Assembly: GCF_017876775.1 (NCBI RefSeq)
Contig: NZ_JAGIOP010000002.1
Span: 2,666,001-2,730,000 of the forward strand
Source of the DNA: Mycolicibacterium lutetiense
GTDB lineage: Bacteria; Actinomycetota; Actinomycetes; Mycobacteriales; Mycobacteriaceae
Direction: 5' to 3'
DNA length: 64,000 bases
Position 1 is the stretch's first letter; each line of letters opens with the position of its first letter. Below, piece after piece: positions 28,909-38,842 of this stretch. The translations under genes and the position numbers were made by a program. The notes under the pieces were generated by a model. The model ran no database searches and was not told the DNA's origin. It was given only the letters and a program-made list of their open reading frames with translations.

Positions 28909-30455
28909 TTGCCGAGGACATTTGCAGTGACGACCGTCGTCGGGTGGTGGGCGCTGGTGTGCGACATGGCCGAGATGCCGAGATAGCGAATTTGCGGGCC
29001 GTCGTCGACGTCGGTGTCAAGAACATCGAGTTGGTAGTCATCGCGACTCGCGGGGAGCGCCTCGCGCTCACTCGTGCCCACGTATCCGGCGGCGGTCAGC
29101 AGCTCGAGGCGTTCAACCTCGAGATGCTGAGCCTCGTGGAGATCGACACCGACAACACGTTCTCGGCGAACGTCCTGTTCGACCTCGACAACTTCGACTC
29201 CGCTATCGCCGAAATCGACGCTCGGTACCTCGCCGGTGAGGCAGCAGAGAATGCGCAAGTCTGGTCACTTGTCATGCAGACCTATGCGGCATTCAACCGG
29301 CGTGAGTTGCTCCCCACCGTGCCGAACTGGGCGAGCATCGATCACCGCCGCGGCATAGCCTCGGCGCCGTTTGATGTGATCCGCTACGCCCAAGCGGCAT
29401 GGGAGACGACGCCGGATATCAGAGCGTACGTCGAGGCGGTTCATCGACTGAGCAACCTCGGAGCAGTCGTCACAACGACCTCGCATGGGACGTCGCAGGA
29501 AGGATTCCACGCCGAGTGGCGAGACCTCCACCTCCTGACCCTCGAAGGTGGCCTAGGCAAGCGGTTCGAGCTCTTCGACGAAGCCGACCTGGACGCCGCG
29601 CTCGCCCGCTTCGATGAGCTCAGTCGACCGGCGTCGCGGCTGGGAAACGCTGCAACGCAAGCACTCGAACGCCTCGAGGTGCACTTTGTGGCCCACGACT
29701 GGACCGCCATGGCCGAGATACTGGCCGACGATCTCTACGCGGACGATCGTCGGGCGGTCGTGAACTCCGGGACCCGTCACGGCGTAGATGCCGAAATTGC
29801 GAACATGCGAACCATCGCCGAAGTCGGCAACCCGACAATCACGTCGACAATCGTTGCGACTCGCGGAGAGCGCCTGGCCCTCAGCCATACCCGCTTATCA
29901 GGTCGCAACGAGCGTCCCGACGCATTCCACACCGACGGACTCGTCATCCTCGATGTTGACGCGCACAACCGAATCGTGGCGCGCATCGTATTTGACCCCG
30001 ACGACCTCGACGCGGCGTTCGCCGAACTGGACGCCCGATATCTCGCCGGCGAAGCCGCTGCCCACGCGCAGACCTGGGCGGCACTCGTGAGGGCATTGTC
30101 CGCGATCAACAGACACGAAATGCCCGCGTTGATGCCGGACTGGGTCAATGTCGACCACCGCCACGGGGCAGCATTCGCCGCAGGTGACATGAGCACCTAC
30201 ATCCACGCCTTGTTCGAGGACGTACCGCACATCAGCACGTACATCGAGGTCGTGCATCGCCTGAGTAACCGCGGCGCCGTCGTCACCCTTACGGCCAGTG
30301 GCGCCTCTCAACAGGGCTTCGACGCTGAATGGCGGGAGAGTGCGATTTTTGAGTTCGACGGCGACCTGATCAGCCGCTGCGAACTGTTCGACGAGGCCGA
30401 CCTTGATGCCGCACTCACACGGTTCGACGAGCTCAGCCAACCGCCGGCCACTTGA
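28905..30455 (+). pseudogene. 3' part of the IS-split giant regulator gene
   Basis: This open stretch of 516 codons continues the giant gene. Joining 27443 to 28909 keeps phase and rebuilds DWDAMVEMVAEDICSDDRRRVV, which matches the same place in the other repeats. It carries the rest of the seventh repeat and the whole eighth, ending in DELSQPPAT. The ATG at 28905 lies in the duplicated target and is a normal internal codon, so I do not take this as a real separate gene, although limited translation from it is possible. Confidence 0.9.
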
Positions 30456-30476
30456 GATCGCCGATAAGCTGGCATC

Positions 30477-31406
30477 GTGGATTTCCGAGTGTTCGTCGAA
30501 CCCCAGCAAGGCGCTACCTACTCCGATCAGCTCGCGGTGGCCCGCGCCGCCGAAGCCCTCGGCTACTCCGCATTCTTCAGGTCCGACCACTACCTGGCGA
30601 TGAGCGGTGACGGCCTGCCCGGGCCGACCGACTCCTGGGTGACGCTGGCCGGCATCGCACGCGAAACCTCGACGATCCGGCTGGGCACCATGGTCACCTC
30701 GGCCACCTTCCGCCACCCCGGACCGCTGGCCATCTCGGTGGCACAGGTCGACGAGATGAGCAGTGGCCGCGTCGAATTGGGCTTTGGCGCAGGCTGGTTC
30801 GAAGCCGAGCACCAGGCGTACGCCATCCCATTCCCGCCGTTGGGCGAGCGATTCGACCGGCTCGAAGAGCAGCTACGCATCCTGACCGGAATGTGGGATA
30901 CGCCCGTCGGCGAAACCTTCGATTTCGCAGGGAAGCACTACACCGTCGTCGATTCCCCGGCGCTGCCCAAGCCCACGCAGGCGCCCGTGCCGATCGTCAT
31001 CGGCGGCCTCGGCGCCAAGCGCACGCCGGCACTGGCCGCCGAGTTCGCCTCGGAATTCAACGTGCCGTTCGTGCCGCTGGACACGCTCAAGACCCAGTTC
31101 GCGCGAGTGGCCGCGGCCGTGGCCGACGCCGGTCGCCCGGCCGAGTCAGTGACCTACTCTGCTGCCTTCGTGCTGTGCGCGGGCCGCGACGAGGCACAGA
31201 TCGCCACCCGGGCCGCGACGATCAACCGTGAGGTGGACGAGCTGCGCAGCAATTCACCGCTGGTCGGCACACCCGCCGAAATCGTCGACAAGCTGGGCCC
31301 GTTCCTGGACGCCGGTGTGCAGCGGGTTTACCTGCAAATGCTCGACCAGTCCGACCTGGATCATCTCGAGCTCTTCGCCAGTGAGGTGATCCGTCAGCTG
31401 AGCTGA
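30477..31406 (+). CDS. LLM-class (probably F420-dependent) oxidoreductase
   Basis: This is a 309-residue luciferase-like TIM-barrel protein. Visible family features are YSAFFRSDHYLAM near residue 35, TIRLGTMVTSATFRHPGPLA, VDEMSSGRVELGFGAGWFEAEH, VPIVIGGLGAKRTPALAAEFA and a C-terminal GTPAEIVDKLGPFLDAGVQRVYLQ. In mycobacteria this subfamily typically uses coenzyme F420. The substrate is unknown. It starts with GTG, 21 bp after the end of the giant gene. Confidence 0.85.
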   Translation: MDFRVFVEPQQGATYSDQLAVARAAEALGYSAFFRSDHYLAMSGDGLPGPTDSWVTLAGIARETSTIRLGTMVTSATFRHPGPLAISVAQVDEMSSGRVELGFGAGWFEAEHQAYAIPFPPLGERFDRLEEQLRILTGMWDTPVGETFDFAGKHYTVVDSPALPKPTQAPVPIVIGGLGAKRTPALAAEFASEFNVPFVPLDTLKTQFARVAAAVADAGRPAESVTYSAAFVLCAGRDEAQIATRAATINREVDELRSNSPLVGTPAEIVDKLGPFLDAGVQRVYLQMLDQSDLDHLELFASEVIRQLS

Positions 31407-31444
31407 CCGAAGCCCCCTGCAAGGCCCGGCATAGGATCGGCCCC

Positions 31445-31924
31445 GTGACCGTGGACGACGACGATCAGGGGCAGCCCGCCGAGGTGCCCTGGCATCACTC
31501 GACGTCGAATGTCGCGGGGGCCAGCGCGGCCGCACTCGCCGTGATCGGCCTGGTGCTGTGGGCCGCGATCGCTCTGACCGGCTCCGGAGGGCCCGAAGAC
31601 GCCCCCATCGATTTCGTCCCGCCCAGCTATGCGTCGACGTCGTCAAAGACGTCGAAGTCCACGACGACCCGGACCACCACGTCCCGCCTGCCGGTGACCT
31701 CCGAATTCGTCGTGCCGTCGGACACCACGACGACGACCACGGAAACCTCGCCGACAACGACCTCCGAGACTTCGACGACGACAACCACTACTACGACGAC
31801 TACCACCACGACATCAACGACGACCACGACAACAACGCCGTGGTACACCCAGCCTGGCGGCATCGACTACGGCGAGTACCCCACCACCGTGACACGCACG
31901 CCGTATCCGCCGCCCGGCGGCTGA
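31445..31924 (+). CDS. Thr-rich single-pass membrane protein
   Basis: The 159-residue product starts at GTG. A short polar N-terminus (TVDDDDQGQPAEVPWHH) leads to one membrane helix at about residues 23-45 (AGASAAALAVIGLVLWAAIAL). An outer region follows that is almost pure Thr/Ser for about 60 residues, ending in PWYTQPGGIDYGEYPTTVTRTPYPPPGG. Such Thr tails are often O-mannosylated in mycobacteria. No enzymatic domain is seen. Confidence 0.65.
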   Translation: MTVDDDDQGQPAEVPWHHSTSNVAGASAAALAVIGLVLWAAIALTGSGGPEDAPIDFVPPSYASTSSKTSKSTTTRTTTSRLPVTSEFVVPSDTTTTTTETSPTTTSETSTTTTTTTTTTTTTSTTTTTTTPWYTQPGGIDYGEYPTTVTRTPYPPPGG

Positions 31925-31943
31925 GCACGCCTACCATCGGCGC

Positions 31944-32417
31944 GTGTCGAACTATTACGACGACGACGAGCCGACGCAGTACGCGCCCAGCTATGGCGAG
32001 TACTCCGACGCGCCCGCGCCGCCCACTCCCGAGCCCATCCCCTGGTACCGCAAGCCCGCCGCATTGCTCGGCCTGGGCGCTGTCGGTGCAGTCATCGCGG
32101 CGCTGGTCATTTATGCGTTGGTGCAGCTGTTCTCGTCGGACTCCGCTTCGACGACCACAACCACCACCACGTCGACGACTCCGACAACGACGACATCGGT
32201 GGTGACCTCGGCCCCGGTGGTTCCGGCGCCGACGCAGACCGTCACCGAGACGGTCGCACCGACCACCACGGTTGAGGAAACCCCCGCCACGACCACCACC
32301 ACGACCACCGAGGCGCCCACAACCACCACCGAGACCACGACCACGACCACCGCGCCGCCGACGACAACGACGACTGCGCCGGTGACCACGACCAGTCCGG
32401 CCCCAGCCACCCCCTGA
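31944..32417 (+). CDS. Thr-rich single-pass membrane protein, similar layout to its upstream neighbour
   Basis: The 157-residue product starts at GTG, with an acidic, Tyr/Pro-rich cytoplasmic start (SNYYDDDEPTQYAPSYGEYS). The membrane-entry motif PIPWYRKPAALLGLGAVGAV leads into a helix at about 38-57. The outer tail is dominated by Thr with Val/Pro/Glu. The PWYRKP-helix-Thr tail design also occurs in the Hsp70-like protein at 41004 (PWYKRPP). Function unknown. Confidence 0.65.
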   Translation: MSNYYDDDEPTQYAPSYGEYSDAPAPPTPEPIPWYRKPAALLGLGAVGAVIAALVIYALVQLFSSDSASTTTTTTTSTTPTTTTSVVTSAPVVPAPTQTVTETVAPTTTVEETPATTTTTTTEAPTTTTETTTTTTAPPTTTTTAPVTTTSPAPATP

Positions 32418-32456
32418 CGCCGGCTCGACGCAGGCGGTTATCCACAGGTCCTCGAA

Positions 32457-33434
32457 ATGCGTCTGGTGGCCGTTGTCACGTCCACGAGTATCGAGTCGGT
32501 GGACGTTGACGATGTGCTCCGCCAACAGGATGGGGTGATCTCGCGTCGGCAGGCCTTGGATACGGGGCTGCGGGAGCACGAGATCCGGCGACTGCTCAGA
32601 CGCAACGAGTGGGCGCCGGTTCACGCGGGCGTGTACGTCGACCACACCGGCCCGCTGACGTGGTCGCAACGCGCTTGGGCGGCGGTGCTCTACGCGGCTC
32701 CGGCGGCACTGTGTTTCGAATCGGCGCTGGGAGCTGAAGCGTCGCCCATCCACGTCGCGGTCACCCAACAGCGGGCGATATTGGCTGAACCGTCCGGAGT
32801 CCGCATTCACCACCTGGTGAATCTTGAGGAGCGGGTGCTGTGGAACGTCAGCCCACCCCGGATGCGTTACGACGAAGCCGCGCTCGACGTTGCATGCCGC
32901 GCCGCATCCGAACTCGATGCCATCGCGGCCATGGCCAATGCCTGCCAATCTCGGCGAACCACCGCGCAACGGCTGCTGCGCGTGCTCGATTCACGGGCAC
33001 GGGTCCGCCGTCGTCGGTGGTTACGCGCGGTGCTGGTCGATATCGCCGACGGCACCTGCTCAGTGCTTGAGCACGGCTATCTCGCTCGCGTGGAGCGGGC
33101 GCACGGCTTACCTCGGGCCACGCGACAGAAGCGGGCCACGTCATCGATCGGCGTCTGCTATCGCGATGCCGAATACGGCGAACAGCTCATCGTCGAGCTC
33201 GACGGCCGGGTTCACCACGATTCGGCGACCAGGCGAGATGCGGATTTCGAACGCGATCTCGACGCCGCTGTCGACGGCCATTCGACGGTCAGGCTCTCCT
33301 ACGGGCAAGTCTTCGACCGGCCGTGTCAGACCGCGAGCAAGATCGCTCAGGTGCTGCAGCGGCACGGCATCGCGGTAACCGGGCATCCGTGTGGGCCGGA
33401 GTGTGAGTTCACTCGACTCGACTGCGCCGCATAG
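32457..33434 (+). CDS. AbiEi-antitoxin-like / DUF559 nuclease-fold protein
   Basis: The 325-residue protein has an N-terminal winged-helix region like AbiEi antitoxins (DDVLRQQDGVISRRQALDTGL, then IRRLLRRNEWAPVHAGVYVDHTGPLTW). Its C-terminus is DUF559/Vsr-like, with a PD-(D/E)XK pattern (QLIVELDGRVHHDSATRRDADFERD, about residues 243-267). Mycobacteria carry many such proteins without an AbiEii toxin next door, and none is seen here. A DNA-linked role is inferred from fold. Confidence 0.7.
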   Translation: MRLVAVVTSTSIESVDVDDVLRQQDGVISRRQALDTGLREHEIRRLLRRNEWAPVHAGVYVDHTGPLTWSQRAWAAVLYAAPAALCFESALGAEASPIHVAVTQQRAILAEPSGVRIHHLVNLEERVLWNVSPPRMRYDEAALDVACRAASELDAIAAMANACQSRRTTAQRLLRVLDSRARVRRRRWLRAVLVDIADGTCSVLEHGYLARVERAHGLPRATRQKRATSSIGVCYRDAEYGEQLIVELDGRVHHDSATRRDADFERDLDAAVDGHSTVRLSYGQVFDRPCQTASKIAQVLQRHGIAVTGHPCGPECEFTRLDCAA

Positions 33435-33497
33435 TCATCAACACCGAGGATTCCAGTCAGTATTGAGCAGCGATCCTAGGTTCAAGTCCACGCCGCC

Positions 33498-35324
33498 TCA
33501 GGGTGACGGCGCCACCGATGTGGGCGTGGGGGTCTGAGTCGGCTCGGGCGTTTGCGTGGGCTCCGGCGTAGGTGTCGCAGTCGGTGACGGGCTCGGCGTC
33601 GGCGAAGGCTCGGGCGTCGGCGAAGGGCTTGGCTCAGGTGACGGGCTCGGCGTAGGCGTGGGCGTAGGCGTGGGCGTAGGCGACGGCGTAGGCACCGGCG
33701 GCTTGAACGTCGGGATCGGCAACTGTGGAAGCGTCACAGGCGGAAACACCAGTGGCGGCAAAGGAATCGGCGGGAGCCCGACAGGCACGGGCGCAGGCAC
33801 AGGAGCGGCCGGCCGAGGTCCGGGCGCTTGCGGCGCCGGCGCCGGTGCAGGTGCCGCCCGACGCGGGGCCGGTGCAATCGGTGCGCTCTGCCGGCTCTGC
33901 ACGAGCCACGGCGCGGCCGCCGGCCGAGGCGCAGCAGCCTGCGCGGGGGCAGCCGCCGCGGGACCTGGCCAGGACGGATCCCGCACCACCACGGTCCGGG
34001 TGGGCGGTGCGGGAACGGCCTGGACCAACGGCGACTCGGCCGGAACGGTTTGCGGCGCCGAGAGTCCGTCAACTCCGGCGTCGAGCCGATCGGCCCGCGC
34101 CGACAACACCATGCCGACCGTGCCGACAACAGCCAGGAACACCGCTGCATAGACCACCACTCCCCCGCGCCGGTACCAGGCAATACGCGCGGCAGCGGGC
34201 GGCAACGGCGGCTCGGAGAACACGAATTCGGGCCGGGCCGAGTCGTCGGTCACCGATTCGGGAATGAACTCGGCGACCTCAGCCACCGAGTCTTCGGCCG
34301 ACCAGGCCAGCGCAGACGCCGCGACCGTGGCGGTCCCGAGCACGGGAACCGAAACGGGAGCCGATACCGGAGCAGCAACCGCCATCTGCGTCGCGGTCTC
34401 GTCGACTCCGCGTCGGGCCAGCAGCCCAGCGCCGACGGCGGCGATCACCTGAGCTTGCGGCACGGTGGTGACCGGAAGGCGGAATGCCGATGAAAGCCGT
34501 TGAGTGACAAGGGGTATCCGCGCGCCACCGCCGACGGTGACCAACGCAGCCAGCTGTGCGGGGTGAATACCGTTGCGCCGTAGCAGGTCCAGCAGGGCTT
34601 CGATCACGCCACCGAGCGGCGGGTCCACCACTGCGTCCAGTTCGGCACGGGTGAGCCTGATCGCGCTGCCGACCCCGGTAAGGCTGGTCGCACTCTGATC
34701 GCTCAACTGTTCCTTGGCGGTCCGGCACTGATCCCGCAGCCGGGTCAGGGCGGCCACCGCTGCTGTGCCGGCCGGTTCGGCATCCAGAGCATTCAGGACG
34801 CCGCGCAGCAGTTCCTGGTCGATCAGATCGCCGGAGAAGTCCTGGTACCGCACCGTCTCCCCGATGGTGGCGAAGCCCGCAGAAGCGTCGGCCAGGGTGA
34901 GGCTGGTGCCGGAGCCGCCGAAGTCGCACAAGGCGACGACGCCGCGCGCGGGCAGACCCGGATACGACTGGATGGCCGTCAACGCCGCGACCGAATCGGG
35001 AACGACTCGGACACCAGGCATTGCACCGCGCACGGATTCGAATGCCGCAGAGTTCCAGTGCGCGGGCACCGCCAACACCGAGACATCGGGACGATGCGCC
35101 GGGCTGGCCTGACGCGTCAGCGCCTCGACGGCACCGGCCAACAACTGCTCCGCGCGATGAGTCGACCCGTTGGCTGCGACCAGGGGCACCGGGTCACCCA
35201 CTCGTCCCACGAAATCGGTGAACACCAACCCGTCCGTGAGCACGGCCCGCCGCAACAACGGCGTGTGGTCGGCAATCGCCACCAGATTGGTCGCCCCCAC
35301 GGACAACCCCAGGCAATCACGCAT
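33498..35324 (-). CDS. Membrane-anchored Hsp70-like ATPase with a Pro-rich outer tail
   Basis: The 608-residue protein begins with an Hsp70 actin-like ATPase: [17 protein letters not shown] (phosphate 1), [18 protein letters not shown] (phosphate 2) and [19 protein letters not shown] (adenosine). The peptide-binding domain is missing. Instead there is a linker, a WYRRGG-type membrane entry and helix at about 380-405, and a roughly 190-residue Pro/Ala then Pro/Thr/Ser tail outside. It lies 30 bp downstream of iniC on the same strand and is probably in the iniBAC transcript. The protein at 41004 is its paralogue. Confidence 0.8.
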   Translation of the reverse strand: MRDCLGLSVGATNLVAIADHTPLLRRAVLTDGLVFTDFVGRVGDPVPLVAANGSTHRAEQLLAGAVEALTRQASPAHRPDVSVLAVPAHWNSAAFESVRGAMPGVRVVPDSVAALTAIQSYPGLPARGVVALCDFGGSGTSLTLADASAGFATIGETVRYQDFSGDLIDQELLRGVLNALDAEPAGTAAVAALTRLRDQCRTAKEQLSDQSATSLTGVGSAIRLTRAELDAVVDPPLGGVIEALLDLLRRNGIHPAQLAALVTVGGGARIPLVTQRLSSAFRLPVTTVPQAQVIAAVGAGLLARRGVDETATQMAVAAPVSAPVSVPVLGTATVAASALAWSAEDSVAEVAEFIPESVTDDSARPEFVFSEPPLPPAAARIAWYRRGGVVVYAAVFLAVVGTVGMVLSARADRLDAGVDGLSAPQTVPAESPLVQAVPAPPTRTVVVRDPSWPGPAAAAPAQAAAPRPAAAPWLVQSRQSAPIAPAPRRAAPAPAPAPQAPGPRPAAPVPAPVPVGLPPIPLPPLVFPPVTLPQLPIPTFKPPVPTPSPTPTPTPTPTPSPSPEPSPSPTPEPSPTPSPSPTATPTPEPTQTPEPTQTPTPTSVAPSP

Positions 35325-35354
35325 ACCCCTATGTCGGCGGAGGGGCCCAATTCG

Positions 35355-36845
35355 TTAGTGGCGCGACGAATACTCGGCGACCAGCGCTTCGGCACTGCGC
35401 ACCGCGGCCCGGCAGACCCGCGTCGTAAATGGGTCGTTGAGCGGATGGTCAGCCCGCCGCCGCCAGCGCTGCGCCGCTGCGAAGGCCGACCGGGGCCCGT
35501 CGAACGGCGCGTCGGGTTGCAGCCCGAGCCGACTGGCCGCGTCGGTGCCAGACCCGCCGATGAGGCGGCGCAGCGAGGCCATCTCATCCTCGTTCAGCGT
35601 GGTGGGGCGCGAGCGCAGCAGGCTGAGTAGCCGCAGCTCCTCGAAAGCATGCGTGTCGGCCAGCAGGGGGTCGATGTCGGCGAGGATGTACGGCGTCGCA
35701 TAAATGGGATTCACCTGCACGAACTGCCGCAACGACAGCAGCGCGGTGTGCGCCTTGAGCAGCTCCGACCGTTGCGCGAACTGCTGGTCGATCACATCGC
35801 GCAAAGCGATCAGGCCGCTGCGTTCCAGCAGTTCGTCGGCCAGGGCGACGGAGTCGGACACCCCGGCATGCATCACTGCGATCGAGATCCGGATGCCGAA
35901 CATGCCGAACCGGTCGAGCAGCGCCGCGCGGGTGGCCGCGTCCACCGGCAGTGAGTTGTCCTCGCGGACAAACCGGTCCACCGAAAGCATGGCTTTCGTC
36001 AGTTGAGCCGGTTCGATGCCGGCGAGCTTCTGCAGCGCGACGAACTCGCTCTGGCGCAGGGTGCGGGCGGTGAGGGCGAGCAGTCCGGACACCGGGACGA
36101 CGGCCTGGCAGATCCCGGTCTTGTCCATCTCTTCGGTGAACCGCTTGGCGACATCCTTGGCCGACATCATCGCGTCGATGCGCCCGGCGCCGATCTCATC
36201 GGCCCGCGAGGCCACGCCGATGACGCCGAGCGCGCCCGACGATCCGCCGACGAGCTCGCCGATCTGCTTGAGCAGGGCGATGTCGGCGGCGTTGAGGGTG
36301 CGCAGCAGGAACACCACCGCGTCGACGCGGGGGACCCCGTCCTCGGGCACCAACAATCGGTGGGTTCGCTGCGAGACGTCCCGCGACAATGACGAGGTTC
36401 CCGGGGTGTCGATGATCGTGGTGTCGACGAGCTCGGCGGCCGGCCACTCGACGTCGAGGTCCACCACGTCCTCGGGGTTCAGCCCGGCGAAGCTGAATGT
36501 GAGACCGCGGTCATGCGGATCCCGCGCGATCGGCACGTTGGCACGCCGTCCGCCGCGGTGGTTGGCGGTCACCTTGGGGGTTGGCCCGTGCCGGAACCAG
36601 GTGACGATCCGGGTGGCCTCGGTGGCGTCGGTGGGCGCGATGTCCTCCCCGACCAGGGCATTGACGAGCGTCGACTTGCCTGCCTTGAGCGTGCCGGCCA
36701 ACGCGATACGGATCGGCTGGTTGAGCCGACGTCCGATCCGGTCCAGCTCGTTGTGCACGTCGGGCCGATTTCGGTAGGCCGGGTCACCCCGGTACGCCTT
36801 GATGGTGCCGCCCAGAATCGAACGCACCTGATCCGCCGTGCTCAC
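35355..36845 (-). CDS. iniC: IniC, dynamin-like GTPase
   Basis: The 496-residue product has a dynamin-type GTPase head: P-loop ALAGTLKAGKSTLVNALVGED near residue 48, G2 Thr region APTDATEATRIVTWF, G3 DTPGTSSLS, and G4-like VASRADEIG. A helical stalk follows. It corresponds to M. tuberculosis IniC (Rv0343), induced by cell-wall inhibitors such as isoniazid. IniA/IniC are bacterial dynamin-like proteins tied to membrane remodelling or maintenance. It lies 53 bp after iniA in the same operon. Confidence 0.92.
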   Translation of the reverse strand: MSTADQVRSILGGTIKAYRGDPAYRNRPDVHNELDRIGRRLNQPIRIALAGTLKAGKSTLVNALVGEDIAPTDATEATRIVTWFRHGPTPKVTANHRGGRRANVPIARDPHDRGLTFSFAGLNPEDVVDLDVEWPAAELVDTTIIDTPGTSSLSRDVSQRTHRLLVPEDGVPRVDAVVFLLRTLNAADIALLKQIGELVGGSSGALGVIGVASRADEIGAGRIDAMMSAKDVAKRFTEEMDKTGICQAVVPVSGLLALTARTLRQSEFVALQKLAGIEPAQLTKAMLSVDRFVREDNSLPVDAATRAALLDRFGMFGIRISIAVMHAGVSDSVALADELLERSGLIALRDVIDQQFAQRSELLKAHTALLSLRQFVQVNPIYATPYILADIDPLLADTHAFEELRLLSLLRSRPTTLNEDEMASLRRLIGGSGTDAASRLGLQPDAPFDGPRSAFAAAQRWRRRADHPLNDPFTTRVCRAAVRSAEALVAEYSSRH

Positions 36846-36898
36846 GCTGCGGAGTCCAACCTTTCGCCGCCAGTCAAATCGAAACTAACTGTTGGAGC

Positions 36899-38746
36899 CT
36901 AGTTGCCCTCGACGGCCAGACGCTGGGCGTGGTCGACGACCTGGGTCAGGATGTTCTGCCGGCGCTCCAGTTCCCTGACCCGGGTGTTGCGTTCGGTCTC
37001 CTCGACTTTCGCCGCGGCGAGGGTGGCCTGCAGCGACTCGTTGAGTGAGCGGGTGGTCTGGTTGGCGATGCCTCGGTAGTGGTCGCGCAGTTGCCGTTGG
37101 ATGCCCTTGAGCCGGTCCCGCGATTCCTTGCCGACGACGAAGGCGACGTCGTCGATGAACTTGCGCATGTTGGTTTTGGCTTCACCGCGCACCCGGAGCA
37201 TGCGGTTCTCCATGTCCTCTTTGTAGGCCTTGCGGCCCAGCACCAGACCGGCGCCCAGCGACAGCGGGTTGAACATGCCGAGCCCGGCGAAGGAGGTGAG
37301 CATGCCGAACATCAGCACGCCGCCGTAGGAACCCCGCATGCCGGTGATGACCTTGTGCCCGGCCTTGATGGGCTTGGCCTCCAGCCGGGCCAGCGATTTC
37401 ATCTCGCCGAATCCGGCGCCCATGTCGCGGGCATCGATCTGCGGTAGTTGCACCGCCTCCAGGCCCGCTTCGGTGAAGGTGCGGGCCACCTCGGCCGCCA
37501 GCGCCTCGGCGCGTTGGTAGGCCCAGACGAAGTTGTCGCCGACGGCGGTGGCCACCGCCTCCTCCAGTTCCGAGCCGATCTCGGCCCAGTGCAGGGTGGG
37601 GTCGCCGGTGTCGATCTCCTTCTCGGCGTGCGCGGTGATGTTGCGGAACCGGTTGCGCAGATCGTGGTCGACGTCGGCAGTCAGATCGGAGATTCCGTCG
37701 TTGAGGACCTGCTGCCACAGCGCGGTGTGCTGCAGGGCGTCCTGGGCTTCCTGTTTGCGGCGTTCCAGCTCGGCGGTGAGCCGCTCACGTTCACCCGGAT
37801 CGGTGAAGGCGGACAGCTCGGAGTTCACCGTCAGCAGCAGATGTTCTGCCGCCGAATGGATTTCAGCTACCACTTGATCGCGGATCCGGTCACTCTCGCG
37901 CGTCAGCACCCGATCGGACAGGAACTTCACGATGGCCGGGAAGTTCGACTCCTCATTGAGTTCCTTGTCGTTGAGCTGGATCGCATGGCTGCGCAGCACA
38001 CTGGAGACGGGAGTGATGGGGGTCGAAATACCGGCCCGTTGCAGGTGAGCGGTGTTGGCCCCGACGATCTCGCGCCAGTGCGGATACAGGTCGGTCTTGG
38101 TCGCGACAATCGTTGCCACCGGGCAGATTTCGATCGCCTGGCGGATGAAGGTCATTTCCGGTTCGGTGAATTCCTGACTGGTGTCGCTGACCATCAGCAG
38201 GGCGTCGGCGTCGGGCAGCAGGCCCAGGGTTGCCGAAAGGTGCGGCTGCCCCAGCCCGCCGACGCCGGGGGTGTCGACGAATGCCAACCCGCCCTTGAGC
38301 AGTGGGCTCGGGGCGGTCACCTCGACCCGCAACACTTCCCGGCCCCCGGCCTGCGGGGCGCGACGCAGGTCGTTGGTCACCTCCGACGGCGGGATGTCGA
38401 TCAGTTCGGGTTCGGCCCCGTCGGGCCGGGCCACCACCAGGCGCGCCGACGGCTGCTCACCGTAGGCGACGACGGTGGCCAGCACGGTGGACTCGTCATC
38501 CCCGACGCGGGCCACCGGAATGTTGAGCAGCGAGTTCAGCAGTTGACTCTTGCCCTGTTTGAGCTGGCCGGCGATGACCACACGGATCTGCGGGTCACTG
38601 ATGCGCGCCTTCGCCACCTGCAGACGCTCCACGAGATCGCCGCGGTCATACGTGGCGGCGATCGTGCTGGTGTGGTCGATGAGTTCGACGATCACCTTGA
38701 CCGGTCTGGCCGGCCCGCCGGGTTTGGTGTCGTTGGGTTGCGTCAT
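36899..38746 (-). CDS. iniA: IniA, dynamin-like GTPase
   Basis: The 615-residue protein has the GTPase P-loop VVIAGQLKQGKSQLLNSLLN (residue ~60), G3 FVDTPGVGGLGQ and G4 IVATKTDLYPHW. Long coiled helices follow, with a hydrophobic paddle near residues 470-495 (VLMFGMLTSFAGLGMFNPLSLGAGLVLG) that would insert into membrane. It corresponds to IniA (Rv0342), known to fuse membranes in vitro and linked to isoniazid/ethambutol tolerance. It is the middle gene of iniBAC. Confidence 0.95.
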   Translation of the reverse strand: MTQPNDTKPGGPARPVKVIVELIDHTSTIAATYDRGDLVERLQVAKARISDPQIRVVIAGQLKQGKSQLLNSLLNIPVARVGDDESTVLATVVAYGEQPSARLVVARPDGAEPELIDIPPSEVTNDLRRAPQAGGREVLRVEVTAPSPLLKGGLAFVDTPGVGGLGQPHLSATLGLLPDADALLMVSDTSQEFTEPEMTFIRQAIEICPVATIVATKTDLYPHWREIVGANTAHLQRAGISTPITPVSSVLRSHAIQLNDKELNEESNFPAIVKFLSDRVLTRESDRIRDQVVAEIHSAAEHLLLTVNSELSAFTDPGERERLTAELERRKQEAQDALQHTALWQQVLNDGISDLTADVDHDLRNRFRNITAHAEKEIDTGDPTLHWAEIGSELEEAVATAVGDNFVWAYQRAEALAAEVARTFTEAGLEAVQLPQIDARDMGAGFGEMKSLARLEAKPIKAGHKVITGMRGSYGGVLMFGMLTSFAGLGMFNPLSLGAGLVLGRKAYKEDMENRMLRVRGEAKTNMRKFIDDVAFVVGKESRDRLKGIQRQLRDHYRGIANQTTRSLNESLQATLAAAKVEETERNTRVRELERRQNILTQVVDHAQRLAVEGN

Positions 38747-38842
38747 GGAAGTCCCTCCTGCATGCCGGGCTCAACGGTAGGCGCGCGAACGGGACGGGGG
38801 CCACCCGCGTAACGGATGACCCCCGCCCCTGTGCGGATCGGA

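Larger units (their letters stand above)
23172..30455 (+). repeat. Tandem NTF2/SnoaL-like coding repeats: two half units and six full units
   Basis: Two half units start near 23172 and 23690. Full units start at 24116 (274 residues), 24938 (266), 25736 (271), 26549 (271), 27362 (271 after removing the IS) and 29640 (271). Each full unit has an A half (LENxAS...DWDAM...DDRRRVV...RGERLAL...DLDAAFAELDARYLAGEAA) and a B half (TWSVI...NRREL...DHRR...IEAVHRLSDxGAVVT...GFDAEWR...DLDAALARFDELSRP). The two half units match the A half only. Residue-level divergence shows the duplications are old, while unit length is kept almost exactly. Confidence 0.9.

Noticed and set aside
28905..30455. A separate gene starting at ATG 28905
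   Set aside because: The ATG lies in the duplicated target site and is an internal codon of the interrupted giant gene; no ribosome site precedes it.
31740..32400. Repetitive ACC/ACG runs that could look like a repeat array
   Set aside because: They are Thr codon runs in two protein tails, without spacers or conserved repeat units. No CRISPR array is present in the window.
32457..33434. AbiE-type toxin-antitoxin system
   Set aside because: No AbiEii nucleotidyltransferase toxin gene is adjacent; the protein is a stand-alone AbiEi/DUF559 type common in mycobacteria.
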